Below are positions 22,817-30,964 of a DNA stretch of 50,379 bases, one piece after another; positions within the stretch are counted from its first letter, which is position 1; each line of letters opens with the position of its first letter. The notes under the pieces were generated by a model. That model saw only the letters and a list, made by a program, of their open reading frames with translations. It was not told the origin of the DNA and did no database searches. The stretch lies in NCBI GenBank assembly GCA_038230415.1, contig JBBRNH010000035.1, forward strand, positions 1-50,379. Reading direction: 5' to 3'. Source of the stretch: JBBRNH01 sp038230415. Its GTDB lineage: Bacteria > Bacteroidota > Bacteroidia > Cytophagales > Spirosomataceae. Made by a program: the position numbers and the translations under genes.

Positions 22817-25138
22817 ATGAATGGTCTGACCCATAAACAGCGATTAACCGCGTTGCTGACCCTGCTGACCGCTGCTTTTTGCAGTGGCGCATACCTGTGG
22901 CCGGTTTCAGCCGTTGGGCAGCAAACAGCGCCAATCGCTCATGCACAGACCCATCTACGCAGTCAGCCCCTTGGCCGATTGGTATGGCCCGAAGTAAATT
23001 TTGACCGCCGTAACGAAACCACCTACATTGATAGTATGCTTGCCGTAGGCCATCGGCATCTGACCACCGCAAAAACCCTGCCCCAAACCCCACTCAACGA
23101 CACACTCCGGCTCGAAGCCCTGCGTTTTCTGGCCGTAGTGTTCAAGCAGACACGCGGTGCCGGGCGCGACAGTTCCTACAATTATGCCCATCAGTTGGTT
23201 GGATTGGCCGGTAAGTATCAGAATGATTTATACACCGTGCGGGGGCTAATGCTCGAAGAATATTATTTCCGGGTGGCAAAAACTGATTACCCCCGCGCCC
23301 TGCAACTCAATCAGCAGGCTTCGGGACGGTGCCAGCGGTTGGGCCGCGACACATCACCACTCTGGCAGGTGCGAATGAATATGGGCGACATCTACCAACT
23401 CTTGAAAGATTATCCCAATGCCTTGCGGAGCTATCAGGACGCGCTGTTGTTGCTGCCGCACAATAAAATTCTCTCGAAGCGTAATCAACGATTGATTATT
23501 GCCCAGGCAACCGGCCAACTCGGCGAGATTTATGACACTCAGGGACAGGATAAGCAGGCGTTGGATAAATTCATGGAAGTGAGGCTGTTGGTAAGTGACA
23601 TCAACGCTTTGGTAAATATAGCTTATTGCAATGAGCGTATCGGTGATTTTATGGTGACTCGCCACAAGCCCGATGCTGCTATCGGGTATTATACGGATGC
23701 CTTAGTTATCTGGGAACAAATGAACGACCGCCCGGGGCAGGCATCGGTTTGGGCGCGGCTATCGGAGGCTTATCTTCAAATCGGACAAACCGACATCGCC
23801 GTTGATTACGGAGAGAAAGCCCTGGTGGTGGCCCGGCAGGAACGCTACATGAGAATCAGGCAGATGGCAGCGCAGGCATTGTACCGGGCCTACCGTGCCG
23901 CCGGGCAACCGGACCGCGCCCTGGTAATGTTTGAAAACTATGTGAGCCTGAAAGACAGCCTGTCCGATGGCAAACGGCTCGAAGAAGTTGTCGCGATTCA
24001 GAAACGGTACGATATTCAGCAAGTGATGACCGAAGCCGAAAAGCGACGGCTTATGCAGCAGCAGCAAATGACCGATATGCGCCGACAGGCCGACGTTGCC
24101 CAACTGCGGGCCGAGGCAGACCGCGAACAGTTGGCCGCCGAAACCCGCGAATTTCAACTCCGGCAACGCATCGAGACTGAGCGACTCCGGGCCGACACCG
24201 CCCGCAAGCAATCGAGTCAGCGCAACCGTATTGCGTCGCTCAATCAGGATATTCAGGAGCAACTTACCACACGGGGTTTGCTGGTGGGCGGCCTTTTGTT
24301 ACTGCTGCTGCTATTAGGATTGATGTACCGCGCTATCCGGCTGGTGATGCGGCAACGGGCCGAAATTGAAACCCTGAACATTGGGCTGGAAGACAAAGTA
24401 CAGGCCCGCACCACCGAAATCGCGCAGGCAAACGAGCAGTTGCGGGCCAAAAACCGCGAGATTGAAGAGGCTCTGCTGCGCGGCCAAACCCAGGAACGAA
24501 AGCGCGTAGCCGCCGATTTGCACGATAATCTCGGCGGGCTGATTTCGGCCATCAAAATGAGCCTGACCGCACTGAACCCCGCGCAACTGACCGACCGTGA
24601 GCAGCAGATTTACGATAACCTGTTGAGTATGACCAAAGAAGCATACGCCGAAGTACGGTATCTGTCGCACAATATGCAGCCCGACGAATTGGAAAAACAG
24701 GGACTCGCGCAGGCACTCCAGCGGCTGGTACAAAAACTCAACAACGCGCAACCCGTCGTATTTTCAATCAATACCGATAAGTTGGTGCCGTTGGGCAAAA
24801 CGGCAGAGTTTCATCTGTATTCGATTTGCGTTGAACTCTGCAATAATATTCTCAAACACGCCGGTGCCACCGAAGCCTGCATCGAGTTCCGGTGTCTGAA
24901 ACACCATACCCAACGCGACAGCGAGACGTGCAACGAGTTAGCCATGATTGTGCGCGACGATGGCCGGGGTATGGAAACCGCGCTGACCGGCGAAACCATC
25001 GGGCAGTCGGGCATGGGACTCCGCAACATTCAGGCCCGCACCGATGCCATGAACGGGCAACTGGACGTGTATTCGGAGGTGGGCGAAGGCACTACTTTTT
25101 TCTTCACCTTGCCGGTTTCGCCTACCTTTGCGGCATGA
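22817..25138 (+). CDS. TPR-containing sensor histidine kinase (HisKA_3 / NarL-type)
   Basis: A 773-aa membrane sensor kinase, counting from the ATG at 22817 (an upstream TTG at 22805 is unlikely). Order: signal peptide or anchor (RLTALLTLLTAAFCSGAYLW), a periplasmic TPR region (about 90-390), a charged coiled coil (about 390-480), a transmembrane helix with eight leucines in a row region near 490-510, a second coiled coil, the HisKA_3 dimer domain with phospho-acceptor His569 in AADLHDNLGG, and HATPase with the N-box ELCNNILKHAG, DDGRGM and GQSGMGLRNI. No response regulator is adjacent, so it is an orphan kinase. It overlaps the next gene by 4 bases. Confidence 0.92.
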   Translation: MNGLTHKQRLTALLTLLTAAFCSGAYLWPVSAVGQQTAPIAHAQTHLRSQPLGRLVWPEVNFDRRNETTYIDSMLAVGHRHLTTAKTLPQTPLNDTLRLEALRFLAVVFKQTRGAGRDSSYNYAHQLVGLAGKYQNDLYTVRGLMLEEYYFRVAKTDYPRALQLNQQASGRCQRLGRDTSPLWQVRMNMGDIYQLLKDYPNALRSYQDALLLLPHNKILSKRNQRLIIAQATGQLGEIYDTQGQDKQALDKFMEVRLLVSDINALVNIAYCNERIGDFMVTRHKPDAAIGYYTDALVIWEQMNDRPGQASVWARLSEAYLQIGQTDIAVDYGEKALVVARQERYMRIRQMAAQALYRAYRAAGQPDRALVMFENYVSLKDSLSDGKRLEEVVAIQKRYDIQQVMTEAEKRRLMQQQQMTDMRRQADVAQLRAEADREQLAAETREFQLRQRIETERLRADTARKQSSQRNRIASLNQDIQEQLTTRGLLVGGLLLLLLLLGLMYRAIRLVMRQRAEIETLNIGLEDKVQARTTEIAQANEQLRAKNREIEEALLRGQTQERKRVAADLHDNLGGLISAIKMSLTALNPAQLTDREQQIYDNLLSMTKEAYAEVRYLSHNMQPDELEKQGLAQALQRLVQKLNNAQPVVFSINTDKLVPLGKTAEFHLYSICVELCNNILKHAGATEACIEFRCLKHHTQRDSETCNELAMIVRDDGRGMETALTGETIGQSGMGLRNIQARTDAMNGQLDVYSEVGEGTTFFFTLPVSPTFAA

Positions 25139-25440
25139 AATTTCAGAAACACGTTTTCGTCTGTACGAATCAAAAAGATGCCCCGAAAAAATCGTGCGGC
25201 ACCGAACACGGCAAAGCCCTTGTGGAAGCCTTTAAGCAGGATATTCTCCAGCGTGGCCTGCAAAAAAGCATCCGGGCGCAAGGCACAGGTTGTTTAGACA
25301 CGTGCGGCTTAGGGCCATCGGTAGTGGTCTATCCCGAAGGAATATACTATGGCAATGTGCAACCCGAAGACATGGCCGAGATTGTGGAGAAGCATTTGGT
25401 GGGAAACGAAGTGGTGGAGCGGCTCAAATTAGAGTTTTAG
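25135..25440 (+). CDS. thioredoxin-like 2Fe-2S ferredoxin domain protein
   Basis: A 101-aa protein of the thioredoxin-fold [2Fe-2S] family (as in NuoE C-terminal and shethna-type proteins). Four cysteines fit cluster binding: VCTNQ, KSCGTEHG and TGCLDTCGLGP. The ATG at 25135 overlaps the kinase stop in an ATGA junction; the longer open frame upstream lies inside the kinase gene and is rejected. The electron-transfer partner is unknown. Such proteins are common as (2Fe-2S) ferredoxins in Bacteroidota. Confidence 0.88.
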   Translation: MKFQKHVFVCTNQKDAPKKSCGTEHGKALVEAFKQDILQRGLQKSIRAQGTGCLDTCGLGPSVVVYPEGIYYGNVQPEDMAEIVEKHLVGNEVVERLKLEF

Positions 25441-25447
25441 CCACTTC

Positions 25448-26140
25448 ATGTACAACCATCTCTTTTTTGACCTTGACCATACGCTGTGGGACTTTGACCG
25501 AAACTCGGCAGAGGCCATCGCCGAGATGTACGAGGATCGTAATCTGGCCGGGCTGGGCATACCGTCGGCAGCCGCGTTCAGTGATCAGTTTATCCGCGTA
25601 AACCGGCAATTGTGGCTTGATTTTGAGCGCAATCTGATCACGCATCAGGTTATTCGGGAACAGCGTTTCCCGATGGTATTTGCCGCCCTCGGCCTGACTG
25701 ATACCCGCGCCTGCGCCCCGCTTAACGACGAATACCTGCGCCGATTACCGCAGAAGAACCACCTTACCGAAGCCGCCCGTGAGTTACTCGACCACCTCCG
25801 GGGCCGTTACCGGATGCATATCATTACCAACGGTTTCGACGAGATTCAGGCCGTGAAGCTGGACAGCTCCAACATTGCCCATTATTTCGAGAACGTGGTT
25901 ACGCTCGAAAAAGCCGGGGCTAAAAAACCGGATCGGCGCATTTTCGAGTACGCGCTGGCCGTAAGCGGGGCGCGGCTGGGGCCGGGAAACCTCATGATTG
26001 GCGACAGCTACGAAGCCGATATCCTCGGCGCGATGAACGTGGGACTCGATACCGTTTTTTACAACCCTGCCGGGCAGGTTGTTACTACCAAACCAACGCA
26101 CGATATTCGCCACTGGCACGAGTTAATGGTCGTTTTGTGA
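25448..26140 (+). CDS. HAD hydrolase, YjjG family noncanonical pyrimidine nucleotidase
   Basis: A 230-aa HAD phosphatase of the YjjG type, which dephosphorylates non-canonical pyrimidine nucleotides such as 5-fluoro- or thymidine derivatives. The nucleophile motif reads FFDLDHTLWDF (DxD); motif II is ITNGF; Lys of motif III is in KAGAKKPDRRIF; motif IV is MIGDSYEADILGA. The helical cap follows residue 15, as in C1 caps. It begins 7 bases after the ferredoxin stop, so it probably shares its transcript. Confidence 0.9.
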   Translation: MYNHLFFDLDHTLWDFDRNSAEAIAEMYEDRNLAGLGIPSAAAFSDQFIRVNRQLWLDFERNLITHQVIREQRFPMVFAALGLTDTRACAPLNDEYLRRLPQKNHLTEAARELLDHLRGRYRMHIITNGFDEIQAVKLDSSNIAHYFENVVTLEKAGAKKPDRRIFEYALAVSGARLGPGNLMIGDSYEADILGAMNVGLDTVFYNPAGQVVTTKPTHDIRHWHELMVVL

Positions 26141-26168
26141 GATCATAGAAATCAGCGTTCTACCGATT

Positions 26169-27740
26169 ATGAAAGTCCTTTTCCTGAGTCTCTTTCCTCT
26201 TTTCTCCCTTGCTCAACCCGCGCTGTACGACGTGGATATCTGCGTGTATGGCGGCACGTCGGGGGGCGTGATGGCGGCAGTGGCAGCCAAACGAGCCGGT
26301 AAATCGGTGCTGCTTGTTGAACCCGGCAAACACCTCGGCGGGCTGAGTTCGGGTGGGCTGGGCAATACCGACATCGGCAACAAAATTGCGATTACGGGCC
26401 TGGCACGGGATTTTTACCGGCGCATCGGCAAGCACTACGGCAAGGCCGAACAATGGACGTTTGAACCCCACGTGGCCGAAAACCTGTACAATACCTACCT
26501 CGCCGAAGCTGATATTAAACCCCAGTTCGGCTGGCAGATCAACGCCGTAAATCGCAAAGACGGGCGCATCACAACCGTTGGGTTTGTGAGTTCGCCAAAG
26601 CCGGGCGAGGTTGAAATTCATGCCGTTCGCGCCCGGCAATACATTGACTGCACCTACGAAGGCGATCTGATGGCGATGGCGAAGGTTAGTTTTACCGCTG
26701 GCCGCGAACCCAACACCCAATACAACGAAACCTATAACGGCGTTCAACTGCTTGATAAACACCAGTTTCCTGATGGCGTTGACCCGTATAGAACGCCCGG
26801 CAAACCCGAAAGTGGGCTGCTTTATGGCATTAGTGATAAACCCCTGCAACCAACCGGCACGGGCGATGCCGCGTTGCAGGCCTATAATTTCAGGCTATGC
26901 CTGACCGACGACCCCAACAACCGAATCCCGATACCCCGCCCGGCAGATTATGATTCCACGAAATACGAACTGCTGTTGCGGCAAATCGAGAAGAAAGTCC
27001 CGAAAGAACTGACCTGGAACCTGATGCACTTTGTGCCGATGCCCAACCGCAAGACAGACATCAACAACTGTGGCGGTTTCAGCACGGACATGATTGGGGC
27101 CAACCACGACTATGCCAATGCCACGCCCGACCGCCGGGCCGAGATTATACGCGACCATGAATCGTACACGAAAGGGCTGCTGTATTTTATTGCCAACGAC
27201 CCGCGAATGCCCGCCCACCTCCGGCGCGAGATGCAGCAGTGGGGCTATCCCAAAGACGAATACGTTGATAATGATCACTTTTCACACCAGCTATACATCC
27301 GCGAGGCCCGGCGCATGGTGGGAGATTATGTGATGACTCAAGCCAACTGCCAGGGCCGCGCCGTGGTGACGGATGGCGTGGGTATGGCGGCTTACACGAT
27401 GGATTCGCACAATTGCCAGCGCGTCGTGATCGAGAAAAACGGGCAGAAGATGGTCAAAAATGAGGGCGATGTGCAGGTTGGGGGATTTGGGCCGTATCCG
27501 GTCAGCTACCGGGCCATCGTGCCAAAAAAAGCCGACTGCCAGAATTTGTTAGTGCCCGTGTGTTTGTCGGCGAGTCACATTGCCTACGGGTCAATCAGAA
27601 TGGAGCCGGTGTTTATGGTGCTGGGGCAGTCGGCGGGGCTGGCCGCTTGCCAGGCCATTGACCAGAACGTAGCCGTGCAGGATATTGACGTGAAAAAACT
27701 GCAACGCTGGCTGACCGAAAAACCGTTGGTAAACCCATGA
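26169..27740 (+). CDS. exported FAD-dependent oxidoreductase (FAD_oxidored family)
   Basis: A 523-aa protein with an N-terminal signal peptide (MKVLFLSLFPLFSLAQP), followed by the Rossmann fold DVDICVYGGTSGGVMAAVAAK with the GGTSGG dinucleotide motif and KHLGGLSSGGLG. It belongs to the FAD_oxidored family (often annotated xanthan lyase-like because of a domain found there), oxidising an unknown, probably carbohydrate-related, compound in the periplasm. Its stop overlaps the SDR start by 4 bases. No sugar-binding or glycosidase gene is in the operon. Confidence 0.88.
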   Translation: MKVLFLSLFPLFSLAQPALYDVDICVYGGTSGGVMAAVAAKRAGKSVLLVEPGKHLGGLSSGGLGNTDIGNKIAITGLARDFYRRIGKHYGKAEQWTFEPHVAENLYNTYLAEADIKPQFGWQINAVNRKDGRITTVGFVSSPKPGEVEIHAVRARQYIDCTYEGDLMAMAKVSFTAGREPNTQYNETYNGVQLLDKHQFPDGVDPYRTPGKPESGLLYGISDKPLQPTGTGDAALQAYNFRLCLTDDPNNRIPIPRPADYDSTKYELLLRQIEKKVPKELTWNLMHFVPMPNRKTDINNCGGFSTDMIGANHDYANATPDRRAEIIRDHESYTKGLLYFIANDPRMPAHLRREMQQWGYPKDEYVDNDHFSHQLYIREARRMVGDYVMTQANCQGRAVVTDGVGMAAYTMDSHNCQRVVIEKNGQKMVKNEGDVQVGGFGPYPVSYRAIVPKKADCQNLLVPVCLSASHIAYGSIRMEPVFMVLGQSAGLAACQAIDQNVAVQDIDVKKLQRWLTEKPLVNP

Positions 27741-28525
27741 ACATACAACACGCAACGGCCCTCATCACGGGGGGCGCATCGGGCTTGGGCGAGGCAACGG
27801 CCCGGCTCTTTCACGAGCAGGGTGCCAACGTCGTGATTCTCGACCTGAACGAATCACGCGGCCACGCCCTCGCCGATGAACTTGGCCTCCGCGCCCGGTT
27901 TTTGAAAACCAACGTCGCCGACGAAACCGATGTTCAGGCCGCCATTGACCTGGCTATCAGCACGTTCGGCGCGGTGAATATTGCCGTAAACTGCGCCGGT
28001 ATTGCCGAAGCCCGCAAAACCATCGGCAAAGTTGATGGCGTATATGGCCCGCACGCGCTGGCGGCTTTCACCAAAACCATCACCATAAACCTCATCGGCA
28101 CCTTCAACGTGATTCGGCTGGCGGTTTTTGCGATGGAACGAAACGCCCCTGCCGAGGGCGATTTTGCCGGTGAACGGGGCGTAATTATCAACACGGCATC
28201 GGTGGCCGCCTACGACGGGCAGATGGGACAGGCGGCTTATTCAGCCTCGAAGGGCGGTATTGTTGGCATGACGTTGCCCATTGCGCGGGATTTGGCCCGG
28301 TCGGGGATTCGGGTGACGACGATTGCACCCGGTTTGTTTGAGACACCGTTGCTGGCAAGTTTACCCGAAGAAGCCCGGCTGTCGCTGGGTCAGCAGGTGC
28401 CGTTTCCGCCGAGGCTGGGCCGCCCGCACGAGTACGCGCTGCTGGCGAAAAGCATCGTTGAAAACCCGATGCTCAACGGCGAAGTGATCCGGTTGGACGG
28501 GGCCATCCGAATGGGGCCGAAATGA
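27737..28525 (+). CDS. short-chain dehydrogenase/reductase (type II 3-hydroxyacyl-CoA dehydrogenase-like)
   Basis: A 262-aa SDR. The cofactor motif is TGGASGLGEATA near the N-terminus, with D after beta2 (VILDLNES) suggesting NAD. NCAGIA, the catalytic Ser in NTASVAAYDGQMGQAAY and Tyr-x3-Lys in YSASKGG are all present. The layout and the insertion around GVYGPHALAAF match HSD10/17beta-HSD type 10-like 3-hydroxyacyl-CoA dehydrogenases. It is encoded between an exported oxidoreductase and a ModE-like regulator with 4-base overlaps on both sides, although it should act in the cytoplasm. Confidence 0.92.
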   Translation: MNIQHATALITGGASGLGEATARLFHEQGANVVILDLNESRGHALADELGLRARFLKTNVADETDVQAAIDLAISTFGAVNIAVNCAGIAEARKTIGKVDGVYGPHALAAFTKTITINLIGTFNVIRLAVFAMERNAPAEGDFAGERGVIINTASVAAYDGQMGQAAYSASKGGIVGMTLPIARDLARSGIRVTTIAPGLFETPLLASLPEEARLSLGQQVPFPPRLGRPHEYALLAKSIVENPMLNGEVIRLDGAIRMGPK

Positions 28526-28875
28526 CTGACCTGCACCTGACCGGACGAATCTGGCTCGAAACGGCTGATGGCGAACGCTTTATGGGCATCGGGCGGCTCG
28601 AACTGCTGGGCCACATTCAGCGCACCGGCTCCATCAGTCAGGCCGCCAAAGCCATGAAGATGTCGTATAAACGGGCCTGGGAATTGGTTAATGCCATGAA
28701 TCAGTTGGCCGAACAGCCGCTGGTACTGACCCAAACCGGCGGGGCAACGGGCGGAGGAGCCATTGTGACCGATGCCGGTGTTGCCTACATCGCTCAGTAT
28801 CAGGGTTTGCAAGCGCGTTTCCGGCAGTTTCTGGCCGATGAAACGGCCCGGCTAAGTAGCGACAAAGGTCTGTAA
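28522..28875 (+). CDS. ModE-like winged helix-turn-helix DNA-binding protein without molybdate domain
   Basis: A 117-aa protein matching the N-terminal DNA-binding half of ModE: GRLELLGHIQRTGSISQAAKAMKMSYKRAWELVNAMNQ, followed by the wing around GGATGGGAIVTD. The C-terminal TOBE/MOP repeats that bind molybdate are absent, as in many ModE-N-only proteins. It overlaps the SDR stop by 4 bases. No molybdate transporter or molybdoenzyme is nearby, so a link to molybdenum is not supported; a local regulator is likelier (inference). Confidence 0.88.
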   Translation: MTDLHLTGRIWLETADGERFMGIGRLELLGHIQRTGSISQAAKAMKMSYKRAWELVNAMNQLAEQPLVLTQTGGATGGGAIVTDAGVAYIAQYQGLQARFRQFLADETARLSSDKGL

Positions 28876-28891
28876 ACTTATGACAGAGAGA

Positions 28892-29695
28892 CTACAAAGA
28901 CCCGTTTTGGGTAACGTCTGCCACATCTGTCACTTCATTTTTCCTGTACAAATTTTTCAGAAAAGACGACTTTATGCGGAACTGGCTCCGCCGTTTCACC
29001 ACTGGCCGGGTTGATACGTTCTCCATCTTTATGCCCCGATCATAGTATATGTTTCCGACGAACATCTGCTGTAAAAACAACTGAAAATCAGTATCAACGC
29101 CGAGGGTTATCAGGTTGCCGCAGCGATATTGTTTAACGGGCTGACTACTTGTTAAAGAAGGCACATAACAGGCCTGATTGTGTTTTCGGTTCCAGTGTTT
29201 AAGCATAGATGCAAATGACCACGCTGCCGCTTCGTTTCCCTGTTTATCTACTAAGGCAATCCGGCCCGTTGAACTCTTTATCTTGCCGATACTGCCGTCA
29301 AAACCGATTAACTGCATCGTCAGGCCGGTACGCCCGTGCGGCACACCAGCCTTGTGAACCCCGCCAAAATTCAGCCTGTCGGGGCGGTTGTTTTGGTCGG
29401 GATAGCCGTATGTACGAATGAAATAATCAACGCCCTCCGAGACATATAGCCCGGCTGTCGGCTCCGGTGTCATCAGGGTTATAACGGCACTGCCCACCCG
29501 GTTAAAGTTGTCAACACCGAACTGTTTAACCTCCCATCCCAGAAAATCCGGCTCTGCATAGCCGTTGGGCGTAATGCCTAATTCGGCTTCGAGCGTGTAT
29601 CCCCCGCAGTTTGGGGCATCACAGGCCATGGTGTTGCCAAATCGGTCAAGCCGTTTCGACGTTATCCAGTTTAGCTGATAAATTCGGCTGCACAA
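28892..29695 (-). CDS. MvaI/BcnI-like restriction endonuclease, N-terminally truncated
   Basis: Likely remnant or short form of a type II restriction endonuclease (CCSGG/CCWGG-recognising MvaI/BcnI family). The 267-aa frame shows GGYTLEAELGITPNGYAEPD and GWEVKQ, a PD-(D/E)xK catalytic set with Asp50, Glu55 and Lys57, and GRTGLTMQLIGF as a typical downstream block. Family members usually carry an N-terminal region before the motif; here only about 30 residues precede it. Its 5' end abuts a methyltransferase fragment in another frame, so the N-terminus was probably lost by deletion. Activity is uncertain. The minus-strand gene is convergent with the ModE-like gene. Confidence 0.68.
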   Translation of the reverse strand: MCSRIYQLNWITSKRLDRFGNTMACDAPNCGGYTLEAELGITPNGYAEPDFLGWEVKQFGVDNFNRVGSAVITLMTPEPTAGLYVSEGVDYFIRTYGYPDQNNRPDRLNFGGVHKAGVPHGRTGLTMQLIGFDGSIGKIKSSTGRIALVDKQGNEAAAWSFASMLKHWNRKHNQACYVPSLTSSQPVKQYRCGNLITLGVDTDFQLFLQQMFVGNIYYDRGIKMENVSTRPVVKRRSQFRIKSSFLKNLYRKNEVTDVADVTQNGSL

Positions 29696-29888
29696 AATGT
29701 TTGCCGTCCAATACCCGGAAATGAACGTTATAATCCAACTCGTCGAGGGCTTCCCGGATAATCAGAAACGTATTTTTCTTGTCGTGGGAGACAAGATTTT
29801 TAACGTTTTCGAGCATAAACGCTTTGGGTCGCTTATGCTCAATGATGCGGGCAACATCGAAGAAATTAGTATCTTTATGTAAATGATC
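29646..29888 (-). pseudogene. remnant of a C5-cytosine DNA methyltransferase
   Basis: Read on the minus strand in the frame that closes at TGA (29646-29648), the sequence gives DTNFFDVARIIEHKRPKAF, then MLENVKNLVSHDK, then EALDELDYNVHFRVLDGKHF. This is the motif VI region (ENV) of Dcm-type enzymes. Motifs I and IV (PCQ) upstream and VIII onward are missing: homology stops right after KHFV at about 29695, where the restriction endonuclease frame begins, and at about 29889 upstream. The frame has no early ATG and a stop at about 29921. It is a fragment, not a functional gene. The 3' 50 bases overlap the endonuclease frame. Confidence 0.75.
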
Positions 29889-29895
29889 AAGTATT

Positions 29896-30078
29896 ATGGA
29901 AGCCTTACAGAAGTTGCCAATTTATCTGATGAGTGACCAACCGACAGTTTGCCCAAACTGTGGACTGAGGACATTATTAATCGGAGATTTTTTTCACACA
30001 AATTTTAAAAGTGCTGTCCATCGATGTGAAGAAGACGGTTATGTTTTTATCGAACAGATAGATGATGACTCAGAATAG
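29896..30078 (+). CDS. small zinc-ribbon-like protein
   Basis: A 60-aa protein. It has a CPNCG knuckle (residues 19-23) and a C-terminal H-R-C-E pattern (VHRCEEDGYVFIEQ), a partial zinc ribbon with four possible ligands. Similar short proteins starting LPIYLsDQPT-CPxCG are frequent in Bacteroidota (recollection, not a search). Function is unknown. It begins at the methyltransferase remnant boundary and ends 2 bases before the convergent HNH gene stop. Low GC suggests transfer along with the HNH gene. Confidence 0.6.
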   Translation: MEALQKLPIYLMSDQPTVCPNCGLRTLLIGDFFHTNFKSAVHRCEEDGYVFIEQIDDDSE

Positions 30079-30079
30079 A

Positions 30080-30853
30080 TCACATTTGAAAACGCTCTAA
30101 ACGATAGTCTAAAAACTCTTTGCGAGGATGGTAGTCAACAGGTAAACTAATTGGCTGGTGTTCAAACTGTCCAAAGAATTGATGGTAGAATTTTTTGGAC
30201 ACTTCGGACTTCAACCGCTTGGAAATTAGTACTTTATAGTCAATGCTGATGCAAATTAATCCATTTTCATAAGCCTTATCGTAGAGGTTCGATAAGCAAA
30301 TTCCATTTTCAGGGTTTAGGCGATTTTTGGCATCAACTGCCCAAGGGATAATATGGCCTGCCACTAATAATTCGGGCAAGCATATTCCAGAAATAGCACA
30401 TTTATTTGAGTAGGTTTTCAGAATCATCTGCCTGAAAACGCTCTGGTTAACACGTGTTTTCACAACCCGTTCTCGTACTTCACCCTGTAAATTTTGCCAG
30501 TCAACTATTATTTCTGGGTGGAGTTCTTCAATCGTTTGGTGCTGATAGTCAGCTAAAATACGCTCACTCTCAAAAACTAAATTTTCCTGATTGTTAACAA
30601 ACTCATCCCAAATTGGCTCAACTTGTTTTCTGCCGCCATCCATACCCTTAACCCCTCTTTGTTGATGATACGGGTCTATGTTAGCAAAGTTGGTAAGCCG
30701 TATAGCCACTGAATCGGGGGTCCGTCTGCCTAATAAAGTTGCCAGCTTGATTACTTCAGAATTGCCTTTGTGCATTTTACCGAAAGGCAGTTTTAAATAG
30801 AGGTTGAAAGCCAGAATAAGCTCTTCGCGGGTCCAATTAGGAGACTTTGCCAT
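30080..30853 (-). CDS. HNH endonuclease
   Basis: A 257-aa nuclease. The C-terminal HNH domain (about 150-215) reads CAISGICLPELLVAGHIIPWAVD, with the HI-P pattern and NGICLSNLYDKAYENGLI, matching HNH_2-type domains. The N-terminal part (WTREELILAFNLYLKLPFGKMH, LLGRRTPDSVAIRLTNF) looks like a DNA-binding helical module (SANT/Myb-like). GC is visibly lower than flanking genes (about one third in the first 60 bases of the gene's end). This family is often found among restriction and defence genes; here it lies beside an R-M remnant. Confidence 0.85.
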   Translation of the reverse strand: MAKSPNWTREELILAFNLYLKLPFGKMHKGNSEVIKLATLLGRRTPDSVAIRLTNFANIDPYHQQRGVKGMDGGRKQVEPIWDEFVNNQENLVFESERILADYQHQTIEELHPEIIVDWQNLQGEVRERVVKTRVNQSVFRQMILKTYSNKCAISGICLPELLVAGHIIPWAVDAKNRLNPENGICLSNLYDKAYENGLICISIDYKVLISKRLKSEVSKKFYHQFFGQFEHQPISLPVDYHPRKEFLDYRLERFQM

Positions 30854-30936
30854 GTTTCACTGTTTTCTCGTGCATAATAGTAAGACAAGTTCACCAATTT
30901 TTCAGTCGCTATATCCGGGTAACTATAACGAAGCGT

Positions 30937-30944
30937 TATCTTTC
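30937..30944 (+). promoter_or_regulatory. candidate -7 element of the TonB receptor gene
   Basis: TATCTTTC matches TANNTTTG at 7 of 8, 21 bases before the ATG. No -33 box is evident. Confidence 0.35.
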
Positions 30945-30964
30945 GCAGAAAATAACGCCCGGCA

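Noticed and set aside
24892..25134. Upstream extension of the 2Fe-2S protein frame
   Set aside because: It lies within the kinase HATPase domain; the ATG at 25135 gives the family length.
29697..29882. 61-codon plus-strand open frame opposite the endonuclease start
   Set aside because: Its minus-strand complement is readable as a methyltransferase motif VI fragment, so the plus frame is a shadow.
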